Under the pieces are notes generated by a model. The model was given only the letters and a program-made list of their open reading frames with translations, was not told where the DNA came from and searched no databases. Of a stretch of DNA of 64,000 bases, positions 45,730 through 56,395 are shown piece after piece. Position 1 is the stretch's first letter. Each line of letters opens with the position of its first letter. A program made the position numbers and the translations under genes. Source of the stretch: Grammothele lineata (lineage: Eukaryota; Basidiomycota; Agaricomycetes; Polyporales; Polyporaceae); NCBI GenBank assembly GCA_002150815.3, contig NDFF03000001.1, positions 1,116,001 to 1,180,000 on the forward strand, in the 5' to 3' direction.

Positions 45730-47036
45730 TCATAGATTCATGGGCATACCGCTGATGCCTTTAAGCACCGAGCTCGACGCGCGGAATAGGCTCTCCGAGA
45801 AGTGCATCCGAGATTTCTTGCGCGTACCGCCGGGAGAGTCCAACGCGGAGGGCGCGTGAGCGTACGGAATCTCCGGTGAAGACGTCGGGGACGTGAACGG
45901 CGAGTCGTCCGTAGAGCCTTCGTCTTGTATTTCATGCTGCGCAGCAAAATATGAGTCTGAGGAGTGCGCAGATGGCGACGCTGCCGGCCCGGTTCCCCGG
46001 TCTGGCGTAGCTGAAGTGCCGACGCTAGCGGTGGCATGCACGGCGTAGAGGGTGAGGAGATTCGTGGAAGAGCCACGGGGGCTCGGAATGGGCGTGCGGC
46101 GCGGTGAAGGGCGGAGTTCGTCTTCTTCTTGGATGGGTGGGGACAGCGCGGGGAGATGGAAATCCGGAAGTTTGGCGCGACTCGGGTAGACGGAGTCGGG
46201 GAGGGAAAGCGCTCGGCGGAGCGGAATGTCTTCCATGCTAGTCTCGCTCGAACTGATGGACGTGGGCATCTCGAATGTGAGTCCTGTGAGCGTGTCGAAG
46301 CCATGTGAGCGGCGGCGGCGCTCGACCTCATCCACGGAAATGACAGCGTCGAATCCAGGCATCGCGTCGCGTACGGCCTGTCGCGAACGAATGGGAGTAT
46401 GGGCATCCGATACGGATTTACGGCGACGGAGGGCGCCGCGAGAGAAGCGGACTTCGTAATGGTCGCCCTTCTTCAAGCATTCGTCAATGGATGGGTAGCA
46501 CTGCGTGCAACAGGCGCGCAGCGGGACGGTGACAATATCGGTTGAAATAGGCGCTGCGGGGAGTGATGCACGCCGTGGGCGGCCTGGTCGGGGAAGCGGG
46601 GAAGCGGGGGAGGCAGGGGTGTGGTTGACGAGGCAGGATACGAGAGGTCTGTGGGGACAGTCGCGAGAGGGCGAGCGCGCCTTGGTAGTGATCCTGTCGC
46701 GAAGGAGCAAGATTGGGTCTCGAATGCGGAGCGGGCAACAGCAGACCGGGGAGCAACGGACCTCGGGACAGAAACCTTGAAAACAACATGGTCATCCGAG
46801 AGCTCTTCTTCGGATTCGACAGAAGGCTCTCGTTTGCGCCTCCAAAGAGGGAGGCTGTAGGATTTTGTCACGAGGCGGGGTAATTTGGACACCGGGCTGG
46901 GGTCCGGGATGAGGACACATTCATGGTCGAAGCGGACTTTGGGAGATGGGGGTTGTTCATCAGAGTCGTGAGGAGACGTGCAGTGGGCGGTGGAGATGGA
47001 GGCAAACGAAGGCGAGAATGGAATGGGCGAGGACAT
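45730..47036 (-). CDS. Hypothetical protein, Ser/Pro-rich, two exons
   Basis: The start at 47036 gives MSSPIPFSPSFASISTAHCT, then PKVRFDHECVLIPDPSPVSK and a charged stretch ending DDHVVFKVSVP. A 68-nt intron with donor GTCCGT joins this in phase to ITTKARSPSRDCPHRPLV. Exon 2 includes LRACCTQCYPSIDECLKKGD, a short Cys-containing block that is the most structured-looking part. FSRGALRRRKSVSDAHTPIR and FDAVISVDEVERRRRSHGFD follow. The protein ends FRASSSVLKGISGMPMNL, with the stop at 45730. I recognise no family. The spaced Ser/Thr-Pro sites and basic stretches would suit a regulated cytosolic or nuclear protein, but that is inference. Coding status is supported by the clean junction and consistent composition. 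Confidence 0.7.
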
Positions 47037-47395
47037 GGTGAGGGTGGAGAGGAAAGGAGGAGCTGGAGGCCAGCAGAGCTGAGATGCGCTCGAGCATGGT
47101 TCTGGGCGTCGGCGGGAGCTCCGGGCGGTCCAAGACCGTCGCCGCAGGTCACGCGTTCGTCTCCGGTCCCGCCTTGCCCTTTCCGATTAGGCTTCTCCAC
47201 ACGTGATCGTATCTACCGTCGGTTCCGCTCTTTCGGCGCAGGCAGGCGCTTGGCAGGCGCCACCTCGACCTCCAATCCCGCCTATGGTGGACCATCCTGT
47301 CCTGGGACTTGTCAAGCAAACAGACACCATCATGTATGCATTGTCGCAGCTACTCGTACACTTCCATATCCCAATCCCTGAGACAGGCCGCTACA
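47037..47395. other. Intergenic, promoter of the hypothetical gene
   Basis: About 360 bases between the start of the hypothetical gene and the stop of the cullin. No coding evidence. Confidence 0.4.
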
Positions 47396-50300
47396 TCAGG
47401 CTAAGTAGATGTATTTGTTCATGTCGTCTTCGTCCCGCGCAAGGTATTCCTGCTCGACCAACACCGCAATACGTTGCTTGATCATAGAGACCTCAGGTAC
47501 GAAATGGTTCTTGACCGCCTCAATCGTGGCCGTCTTCAGCTGCTCGTACATGAGCTCCTTCTTACTCTTCATCACACGCACAATGGCGGCATCCAACGCG
47601 TGCTTCCGATCCTGCTCGATCGAGCTTGTCGTCCGTTTCGTCTCTTCCGCCTGCCAATTGATGAGGATCAGTATCATGTTCCATCGCGAGGACGGAAACG
47701 TGTCCGAGCAGTCACACGCACCGTCTCCTTTGACTGGATAGAGTTGATGTGAACCTGGTATCGAGGGTCCGTGAACTCGTCGTTGAATCGGAACTGATCG
47801 GACATGTTCACGTCCTTGCCAGGAGGGATCTTCTTGAGTACACGTTTCTTGCCACACGCTAGACTCTGAAGCGTCCGTTGTAGCTCTGCATCATCTGCAC
47901 AGCGAGTGAGAACCAGACGGAATGTCTCAAGCCTATGATCCTCACCGAGCCTTGTCTGCTCCTTGATGTCCGCGTAAGACAGTTGGATGTCCTCGTTGAA
48001 AAGCAAGAGGATTACGGCCTGGTATAGGCTGACAGACAATTCCTTCGTAGCACCTTTGAAACGGGCTGCCAGTGTAGCCGTTCCGAGAGAATGGTCCCAA
48101 TCCAACTTTCGCCCTTGACGCCGTGTGTGGTACATCTCTGCGAACGCAGTCACATCGTCTTGCATCTACATTCATGAGGATGAGTACCAACGACTTGACG
48201 TCGGATATTCTTGGATACATACCCATCGCGGCAAGTCGATGTCCGTCTTTCGAGCTGTAAAGGGCCACGCACTGCGTTGCAGCACCACCACATTGAACTT
48301 CTGGATAGACTCGTCGTTGCCCTTCTTCGCCATGGCCTTGCGAAAAAGCGTCATGTCATCCCTTGAAAGGTCAAGATCCTTGAACATTTGCTCTCCCATT
48401 CCAAACTCTGGGTCATAGTCTGCAAGACGATAGCGGTGAGTGGCACGTATCGCAGGAAACCATGGTCTGTGAGCTTACTTTCTTTAAGCTTCCTTAGAAT
48501 CTTCTTCTCGTTGTCATCGCTTGCACTCCGGTTGAGAAGGAGACGTTTCGCCAGCGCACGTTGATAGAACGTTCGGAAGACATCCAGATCGTCGGTGTAT
48601 CGATACAATGTGAGTACGTCATCGAGCTCTGCGATGTAGTCGCGGTCGTTCTTGCCCTTCTGACCCCTTCTCATGGCTTTGTCCATATGCTTTGCAATCA
48701 TCTCCGCGGGCTTGATACGGCGTGCCTTGAAGCCTGCCTGGAAAGCGTCGGTCAAACCGTAAGCGAAGTCACGGTTCGGATGCACGACCGGCACGGGTAC
48801 AGCTGCGAGAAGCTTGGAAGAGGAGGCCTGAGGCTGAGTTGGTGCTGTAGGAGGGACTTCGTCGACGAATGATTCCGCGACAAGTTTGTCACAAAATGCT
48901 TTGAACTCCAAGAGTCGAGGCACCATATCATCGTCGCGGGTCGTGTCCGTCACGATGCTCTTCACCGTTTTCTAAACTCGTGTTAACAACAATGGAGTAC
49001 GCATAAATACAGGATAATTTACCTGGACGTACATCTTGAATGAAGTACTGAGTACCTTGAGTCCGCCTACTTTCCCGAACAGTTTGTACATCTTGTTCAA
49101 TTGTGGGGCGTTTTTCTTCTCCATCAAAGACTCTAGGGCTGCTGGCGATTTGAGCAGGTATACCCAAAAAGGCGAGCGAGCCGCGACGCACCGTCCTTTG
49201 CGAGCCATTGTAGTCGACCTGCAAGAAGAGCGTTGTCCGTCGCATCTGTCACACTACCAATGCTGCCTTCTAGCAGCACATCTGTAGCTCGATCGAATTC
49301 CTCCTTACGCCGCTCTTGAGCATGTTGCAGGAATGCTTCTGCGGTGATGTCACTCTCAGACATCGTGTTGGATTCTTTCGTGTAGAACGTGTGCGTCAAA
49401 GTGAGATAGGTCGTCTGGATCAAGTCGGCATAGAGTCCGTGTGTGAGCATATGTCGCACTAGCTGGACGACTTGAGGGCGAAGCGAATGCTGAGCTCTGT
49501 GGAGTGCAGATACGCATGGGCTCGGGGAAACGTGATCCGATAGACAAGGATACTACCCACCTCTGAGTACGCTCCCACTCGAGCCAGTCTGACAGTCCTT
49601 CTATGATCGCTTGTGCAACACGAGCATTCCCCACTACTGAGCTGGTGAACAGGCTATATGCGAGGTTCCTACCAGCAAGAATAAGCACAAAGTGAAGGAA
49701 ACGTTGGAAAGGGTAGAAGTACCTGATACGAGGCAATTGGGTTTGCTCTGCCACATAAAGAGTATCAAGGTACGCAAGTACAGATTGGAGGAGTCCCTAG
49801 ACCAAGGGTGGTGATGAAAGAAAGCTCGCGTTCAGCACTCCAACGGGACTCACCACTTGCTTCTCGAACCATGCACAAGCATCGGTAAAGGGCACCAGCC
49901 AATCTACGCTCTTGCGTGTATCCTTGATAAGCATGGTTGCCACAACACCCACACACTTCTCCAGCTCCAGCTTGAGGTGTTTGTATAAGCCATCACCTTC
50001 GCCAGCTTCACTCACAGCAGCACGGCATGCATACGAGACACGCTCGTAGGTCTCAGGGAGAACACTGTTCTCACCCGGGGTCAGAAGAGCTCTAATGGCC
50101 CGATGTACGATGGCATAGCTCGATTTGTATGAGGAGGCGGGTGTAGGTTTGACTGGGGTTGGATATTGGTCACTGCGAGCCGAAAAATGGCTGAATGACG
50201 CACTCGGATGCCCAACGACATGGAGTATGATTGGACCGCGCTTCTCAACCGCGCTAGGAACATCGACGCGGGTACTGGACGAAGAAGCAGGGCGAGCATC

Positions 50301-50453
50301 AGAGGCGACGTCCAGACGGGCAATCTTGCGGGGGGGAGAAGCAGACCGAGATGCGCCGTCTCTCGTACTGGCAACAGCTTGTGGGAGGGAGGAGATTGCT
50401 GAAAACGCGCCGGACGTGCTCGGAAGAGTGAGTAGTGAAAACACGTCGGTCAT
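47396..50453 (-). CDS. CUL4: Cullin, CUL4 type
   Basis: The scaffold of a CRL4 ubiquitin ligase; CUL4 binds DDB1 at its N-terminus and Rbx1 at its C-terminus. The start at 50453 gives MTDVFSLLTLPSTSGAFSAI and a Ser/Pro-rich extension. The first cullin repeat then begins SSYAIVHRAIRALLTPGEN. Middle exons have VGGLKVLSTSFKMYVQ, RDYIAELDDVLTLYRYTDDL and FYQRALAKRLLLNRSASDDN, the last a hallmark cullin motif. The homology domain gives KLDWDHSLGTATLAARFKGA and LQRTLQSLACGKKRVLKKIP, closest to CUL4. The neddylation region reads AAIVRVMKSKKELMYEQLK, whose Lys after RVM is the likely NEDD8 site. The end is YLARDEDDMNKYIYLA, with the stop at 47396. CSN7, encoded in the same window, belongs to the complex that removes NEDD8 from cullins. 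Many short introns. Confidence 0.92.
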
Positions 50454-50963
50454 GGTGGACTGCACCAAGGTGACGCGTCGTGCGGACGAAGTCGAGTAGT
50501 TACGATAAGCATCGGCAGGCGCCCTCAGGGGCGTAATAGAAACTTCAAGTGTATGTAGACGTCATCCCCGCTCGGCGTCCCGCCTTACACGGGCGCTCCG
50601 GCGCGGTCCGTGATCTGAGTACACGTTCGAGTCGTCCTACGAGTGCTCTGACACAGACCGCAAGGGGTGCGCCCATCACGCACAGAATGTAGGCCTATCC
50701 CGACCCGCCGGGGACATTCCGTCTGACCGTCACCGGACCCTCAAACAAAGTCGACTTGTGTAAAGCACATATCCGAGCGTGTGCATTATTGGCGGCGCGG
50801 CTGACAGTCTACACTACGCTACTGGGCGAACTACACGTTCAGTGCTTGATCCTGGAGAGACAGCGTCGGTAACCTTGTATTTACTAGTCCAGAGCAACGA
50901 GAGAGCCAGAACCACAGATGCCTTAGCCCCAGAAGTCATCAAGAGCAAGCACGGTGTTGTATA
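50454..50963. promoter_or_regulatory. Promoter interval of the cullin, 3' flank of SPO22
   Basis: About 510 bases between the SPO22 stop and the cullin start, both on the minus strand. No coding evidence and no clear element. Confidence 0.4.
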
Positions 50964-53900
50964 TCATTGAGAGCAACGAGCAAGGAGTTGGGTGTAGGTT
51001 CTAGAAATCTATGTCGGGGCTCGTTAGCTCAAGAGATCAATGGAAATGTACTCGGAAACGAATCACCTTCTCCGAGCGAGCATCGGCATCGGGAACAAAC
51101 CGACAGACTGTCGTTGCACACTCAAACCATCGTTTCGCTTCTTCAAACAGCGACGCACTGCAATGCAACAGTAGGTAAGGCTCACAGTGAAGGGGTGAAG
51201 AGAAGCGAACTGTAAGCATTCGATGCCCGTATTGTATGCAGTTCCTATGAGCCAATGTCGTTCGTCCATGGGATAGTTCTGCAACATATCACCAGATTGT
51301 CGGCTCTAGGGTTAGTGGTGTAACACATTTCACACACCTCATGACCGTCGTCTGTCGCATGATCCTGGAGGACGCGCACCGCCTGTTCGACGTAGCCCGC
51401 TGCCTTCGTCCGATCGGATGCCGAACCACGGGAAAGGAGGATGGTGCAGATAGCCCGTAGCCATCGAGAAAACTTGCCGATAGAGAGCAGGGCACGATCG
51501 AGGCATGCGTGAAGAATGCCCTAACGTTTTAGAGGTAGAATATTACCGATGTTATCTCTGTACAAATGAATGCTGGGGGCCCACCTCGAGAGCTGTAGAC
51601 AGAACTGTAGAAATTTCGTTAGACCATCGGATACGAACTCACGGAGTGTAGAAGGAGTGAAAATAACCTTGAACGGGACAATCTTTCTCAACCCACTATT
51701 GCCGTAACTGTTAGCGAGGCGGCCTCGGACCAAGAACTCTGAGGGGTATACCAGAATATCGGTAATTGACTCCAACATTCCCAATGCTGCGTTTTGCGCA
51801 CGAGATACGTCCTACGAGAGCAGAGCAGTATTTGAGAAATTGAAACGACTTGGAAACTAAGAGGACTGGGGGCAATATTACCTTTACCACCTCTAAGACG
51901 CGGTCCCAGGCTTTCAACTCACAAGCAATCTCTACCTGGAAGACGGATAGAATGTCTAAGAAGGTATGTGCACGTTGTGTATCTTCCTCGCTGAACACGT
52001 CTGGCTTCGCTAACAACCTGTGGATGCGGTCTTTACACGCCATTATCTCTTCCGCGATCATTTCATGTTGAACAGTCTACGCCAATGGGCGCCACGATGA
52101 TGTAAGTTCGATACAAAAAGGAATATTCGCATATAGGCGACACACCTCTTGCATGGTACGATCGGACGCTCGACGGCGCGCGGAGAAGACTGCGCACCAC
52201 GCAACGTCATCAGAGATTGAGCTTCAAAGCCTCCTCGTATTCAAATTTACCTCTTCCTGTGGTAGACGCGAATGATGCGTGCATCAGGAACACGTGGAGT
52301 TCCGCATCGGATTCTGCAGCTGTGAGCTTCATGTGGATCTCCAACAACTGGATTCCTGTAAATGAGTGCCTGAACAGTATCCTGCCCGCGGATGCTCACC
52401 TGTCTAGAAATGTCAAACAGATCTGATACGCTGTCTTCGAGATCCTCCCAGTCTGAGCAACCCTGCACTGCGATGTTGAAAGCGTTCCTCCATAGCCACG
52501 AGACGTCGTGTACACAGGTGACAGCGCTCGGCTCGGATGCAGCGGCCGTGACAAGCGAGAGAGCTTGATTATGCGGCCGAAACTTCAGAGGTGAAAACGA
52601 GCTTGGAGGATTGAGAATGATGACACACCCGTTGCATAGTGTTGGAGAAGCATGGGAACCATCTCCGATCTGGAATGTGGGATCACCAGGCAATGGCGTT
52701 AGATTCCAAGAGCTATTTTCGATAACCTAACTGACCCGACTTACAGGTTTGCGCCCGGTGCTGATGCCATACTGAGAACAAGTCGGATGATGCACCGAAC
52801 CAAGGTAATGGCTTCCTCCGTCGCGTTGACCGCACCTCGGACTGATGCATCCAGAAGCGCTTCAAGTACCGAGAGCAGCAAGTGTTTCATACCGTGTTCG
52901 TTGGCGAGCCGGGTGGCGAGGAGTAGCATCTTCTTGCTGAAGTTAGATGCTCGAACCATTCTGTGCACCGCAGCGACGGCTGTGATAGAAATGATATATA
53001 TGTCTTGGTTCAAAGGACGTAACAAGCTACCTTCGTCTTCGATACCTATGTACGTGATCCGCGGTCTTAGCCGCTGAGAGAGACCCAGGCTAGTCGTGGG
53101 AGCTTACCTTGACGTGTTGCGATCAGCAGAGCCACGTAATGAGTTGCTGCATCTTCTGGCGGGCAGCGGCGAACGATGGTTGAAGCCTGGGCATGTTCTC
53201 CGGACTGAATGTAGCAGAGAGCTGCTTTACGTAGACATTTCGGACCGGAAATGTGAGACATGGACTTGAAGGAACTATGTGTTCCCACTAGAAACCAGTC
53301 GGCGGCCTCGCACCACCGTTTGGCATGGTAGTCCCGATCACCAAACTGCCAAAGCAGCTGCGCCAGAGGCTCAGACAGGCTGACACCACATGGTGAGCAA
53401 CTTACAGTCAAACAAGCTGTCGTCGATAGCTTAGGAAGCTCCACGTCCTTAGCGATTAAGACTGGATGATAGGTCTGTTAACAAGGGGGGTATCAAGATG
53501 GTGATGACATGCATACGATTCAAGGCGTTTCCGAGCTCCTGCAGGGCGCGTGTGTGGTTGTCATCCTTCGAGCAGTGAAAGATCAGCGAAAGGAGCAAGC
53601 GATCTAGATGAGCTAGCCCTGAGCTATCATGGGACTGTAATGCCTGTTGCAGACAGTAGTAGTGAATTGCAAACACAAGAGCGCTGGAAGAGATCTCAAT
53701 ACACGTGATGTTCCAACGGCAATAGAAGGGCCGGAAACAAAGAACTCAACTGATCATCTCCGATGCTTCTGAGCTCCTGTAGAATACTTGTATTTTGTAA
53801 GCATACCAGTTCTACATACTCATAATTATTAACTAGAATGTCAGAAATACTTACTCGGTGATGCTATTCTCCGAGAATTCCATATGATCGATGATGGATT

Positions 53901-55211
53901 GCAAGGCTATGCATAACGCCTTAGGTGACCGCTGAATTTACGGCAGATACGGCGCACACCTTCCAGAAGAGCGCCATGCGGTGCTCTGCGCCGTTTGAGT
54001 ATTGCTACCCTCATCCATCGAAGTTGCTGGTACTCGGCAGATGCCTGTGACAATTGTGACGAAAGGAAGTTTGGGAAACAAATGGCGTACTGACGTGGTC
54101 TAAGGAGGCATCGACTAGATTGATGAGCTCTTGAAGCGACACTTCGGCCCTTGCCAGGTTGTCTGGGTCTTGTGGTGACGACAGGTAGTATGCACGAGCT
54201 GGATAGAAAGTGTGCTATTAGCGCCCGTCAGACTATCACAACAGCCGCTGTGCCTACCCAGACTTCTGAGAATTGATCGCTAGCATTATTCATAACCAGT
54301 GAGTCGGTGAGAAAGTACGTTGGCCAAACTTACCCTGAGCTGTCCTTCCCCGGTATCTTCCGCATCTTGAAGCGGTTCGATGATCACTAGCGACCGCTGA
54401 ATCCATTTGACAGAGTCTTTTGCAGATGGCGCCTGCGGACTACCCGATGAACTGGATTTCAGAATCTCTTTGCCGATGTACAACAGCTTGGAAGACAAAG
54501 TTCTTCGCTGGATAGAGTTGTTCAGCGTTGTCCCGGAAGAAACGCTCCACGGGGATCCTCTCACATCAGATGGTGTCAGGAGTTTCAAGTATTGCTGGCT
54601 TTCTGAATGGTGACACGTTATTTGTCACGCAAACTCTGCGAGACTCAAACATACGAGTGACTTTCTCGAGCATGAACTCAGCAACACCGGTGTTGCGTTC
54701 ACACCACGCCTGATAGAGCTGTCAAGCGAGGCAAAGGAGATGGTTGCACCGCTCACAGCTTCCATGCGGCTGGAGTAATATAGGACTGCAGCACGAGCCC
54801 GGGCCTGGGCATTTGTCCCCTGCGGATCGTCAGCTGCCCGTAAGAGCTCTTCGTACTATCATGTTCTTCAGCAAATATATGTTCATAGAGGCGCGGAGAA
54901 CAAACAAACCTTTGCCGCCGAGCTCAGAATACCGGCGGCAAGGTCGGAATCGCCGACATCTGTGTATGTGACAGTTCCGGCGTGGACTAGTGAGGCTGTA
55001 CGGAATGAGAAAGACGCGCAGCCACTGACCTGCCAAGCTTGCGCCCGCCTTACTGGCAAGCTGAACCACATGGATCAGGGCTGTGGGAAGACGAGAGGGG
55101 CAATTGGCGAGTTGTGAGAATAACAGGAAACAGCTTCTACTCACACTCTATCTTAGGTTTGAAGTCCATTCCGGCCTCTATAAGACGGACGCCGGCAAGC
55201 CTGACTGACAT
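50964..55211 (-). CDS. SPO22: SPO22/ZIP4-like meiotic TPR protein
   Basis: Spo22/Zip4 (TEX11 in animals) is a meiosis-specific helical-repeat protein that links the synaptonemal complex to crossover factors. The best start is the ATG at 55211 (MSVRLAGVRLIEAGMDFKPK), preceded by a stop. Exon 2 gives LFSQLANCPSRLPTALIHVV. Later exons contain SKLLYIGKEILKSSSSGSPQ, DSVKWIQRSLVIIEPLQDAE, ADWFLVGTHSSFKSMSHISG, KCLRKAALCYIQSGEHAQAS, FSKKMLLLATRLANEHGMKH and EAKRWFECATTVCRFVPDAD, in the usual family order. The last exon is only 45 nt (51008..50964). It encodes ISRTYTQLLARCSQ and a stop, a conserved family ending. Over twenty introns chop the gene finely; I have not placed all of them. Expression is expected during meiosis, but nothing in the sequence proves that. 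The start is the least certain part. Confidence 0.87.
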
Positions 55212-55905
55212 TCATAGCTGGATTAGGGAGTGGGAGCGACAAGCGGGATATGGACGTACGGACTGCGCAGAAGGAACGATAACTATCGTCTTTGACATCT
55301 CGCTGGATAACTGACGCGTTCCACAGGGAGACGCCTAAAAGGTCGTGTGAGGCTTAGGACACAAGGGGAGAAACTAGCGTGGACCTTCGCGATCCAGCTC
55401 GTCTGCTCGGCGCGACCAATCATCTTTTTTGGAGCGCGGACGGCACTTTATAAACGACTCGGCCAGCGCGGAAAGCTGAAGAAGGTCCGCGCGGAGAGAA
55501 GGCCAGTCGGGGTATGTTTCATTGAGTTTGGGTTTGATTCTCGCAAGGGTCGCTGGTGAGGCGGGATTGAGCCAACCACGGCGGGGGATGGAAGGAGGTA
55601 GAAGGTGACACGGACATTGGATACTGCTATATGCGCTGCGAACATCAGGTGAGGACTTTCTCTTCCTGCCTTCCGCCATCGATATGCTGCGGTCGTAGTC
55701 GTAGCAGCCGTGGTCGCCGTTCCGGAGCAAGAGGGGTAGTGAAAGATCCGTGACGAGATCCGTGACAAGTCGCGTCTACGAATCACGCCCGCGGTGACAC
55801 CCGCGACAAGGCTTCAGAGGCGCCCGTACGTGAAGACGCCCGTCGAACCGCCCAGCGCGGGTAACGGCGACCGCCAGGACGAGGTCGACGTTGGCGACGA
55901 CGAGC
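55212..55905. promoter_or_regulatory. Divergent promoter SPO22 / small membrane protein
   Basis: About 690 bases between two starts facing apart. A TTTATAAA element lies at about 55447-55454. Short minus-strand frames here have no domain. Confidence 0.4.
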
Positions 55906-56395
55906 ATGCCTTTCGAGTCCGAACCCGCCAAAACGCCCGCTCCACTCCCACTCGAAGCTGTCGCTGCGGCCACTCGGGTGCGTCGGCCCCACTGAGCACC
56001 CCGTTCGTCTCTCACCACCAGCGGACAGCAAGCGCAGCGCGACGGCGTTTTCGCCGGCTTGTCCTCGGGCTTGGTGAGCGGTGCGTCCCCCTTGCCCTGA
56101 ATCGTGTGTATGTGCCGTCTCAACTCAGGCATTCCGCTGTACAGCTATCATAGGAACGAAGTTCTTTCGTCTCAACCGAAACGCCACCATCCTGTGCGCC
56201 GTAGGTAAGTAGACCTCCCCTACTAGCCCCCCCTCCCATCTACACCGGATCCCTAATATGCTCGCCGCTCTTTCAGTCACTGGCATCGCTTCCGGCTATC
56301 AGTTCACTCAAGGGTTCCTTGCAACCAACATGGCTCAGTTGGCGGCCGAGAAGGCTAGGCTCGATAAACTTGCCGCAGAACAGGACGAGTCTTGA
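55906..56395 (+). CDS. Small four-exon membrane protein, unrecognised
   Basis: No single open frame shows this gene, but four exons join in phase: 55906..55977, 56029..56073, 56129..56204 and 56277..56395. The 103-residue product starts MPFESEPAKTPAPLPLEAVA. It continues QAQRDGVFAGLSSGLAFRC, then IIGTKFFRLNRNATILCAVV and TGIASGYQFTQGFLATNMAQ, and ends in a charged helix LAAEKARLDKLAAEQDES. Two Gly/Ala-rich hydrophobic segments (about residues 31-46 and 57-70) could cross a membrane, with the basic FFRLNRN loop between them. The introns have donors GTGCGT, GTGAGC and GTAAGT. Splice phases (0, 0, 1) agree at every junction. I do not recognise the family; the pattern resembles small organelle-membrane proteins. 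The first junction could use another acceptor, which would change one or two residues. Confidence 0.68.
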
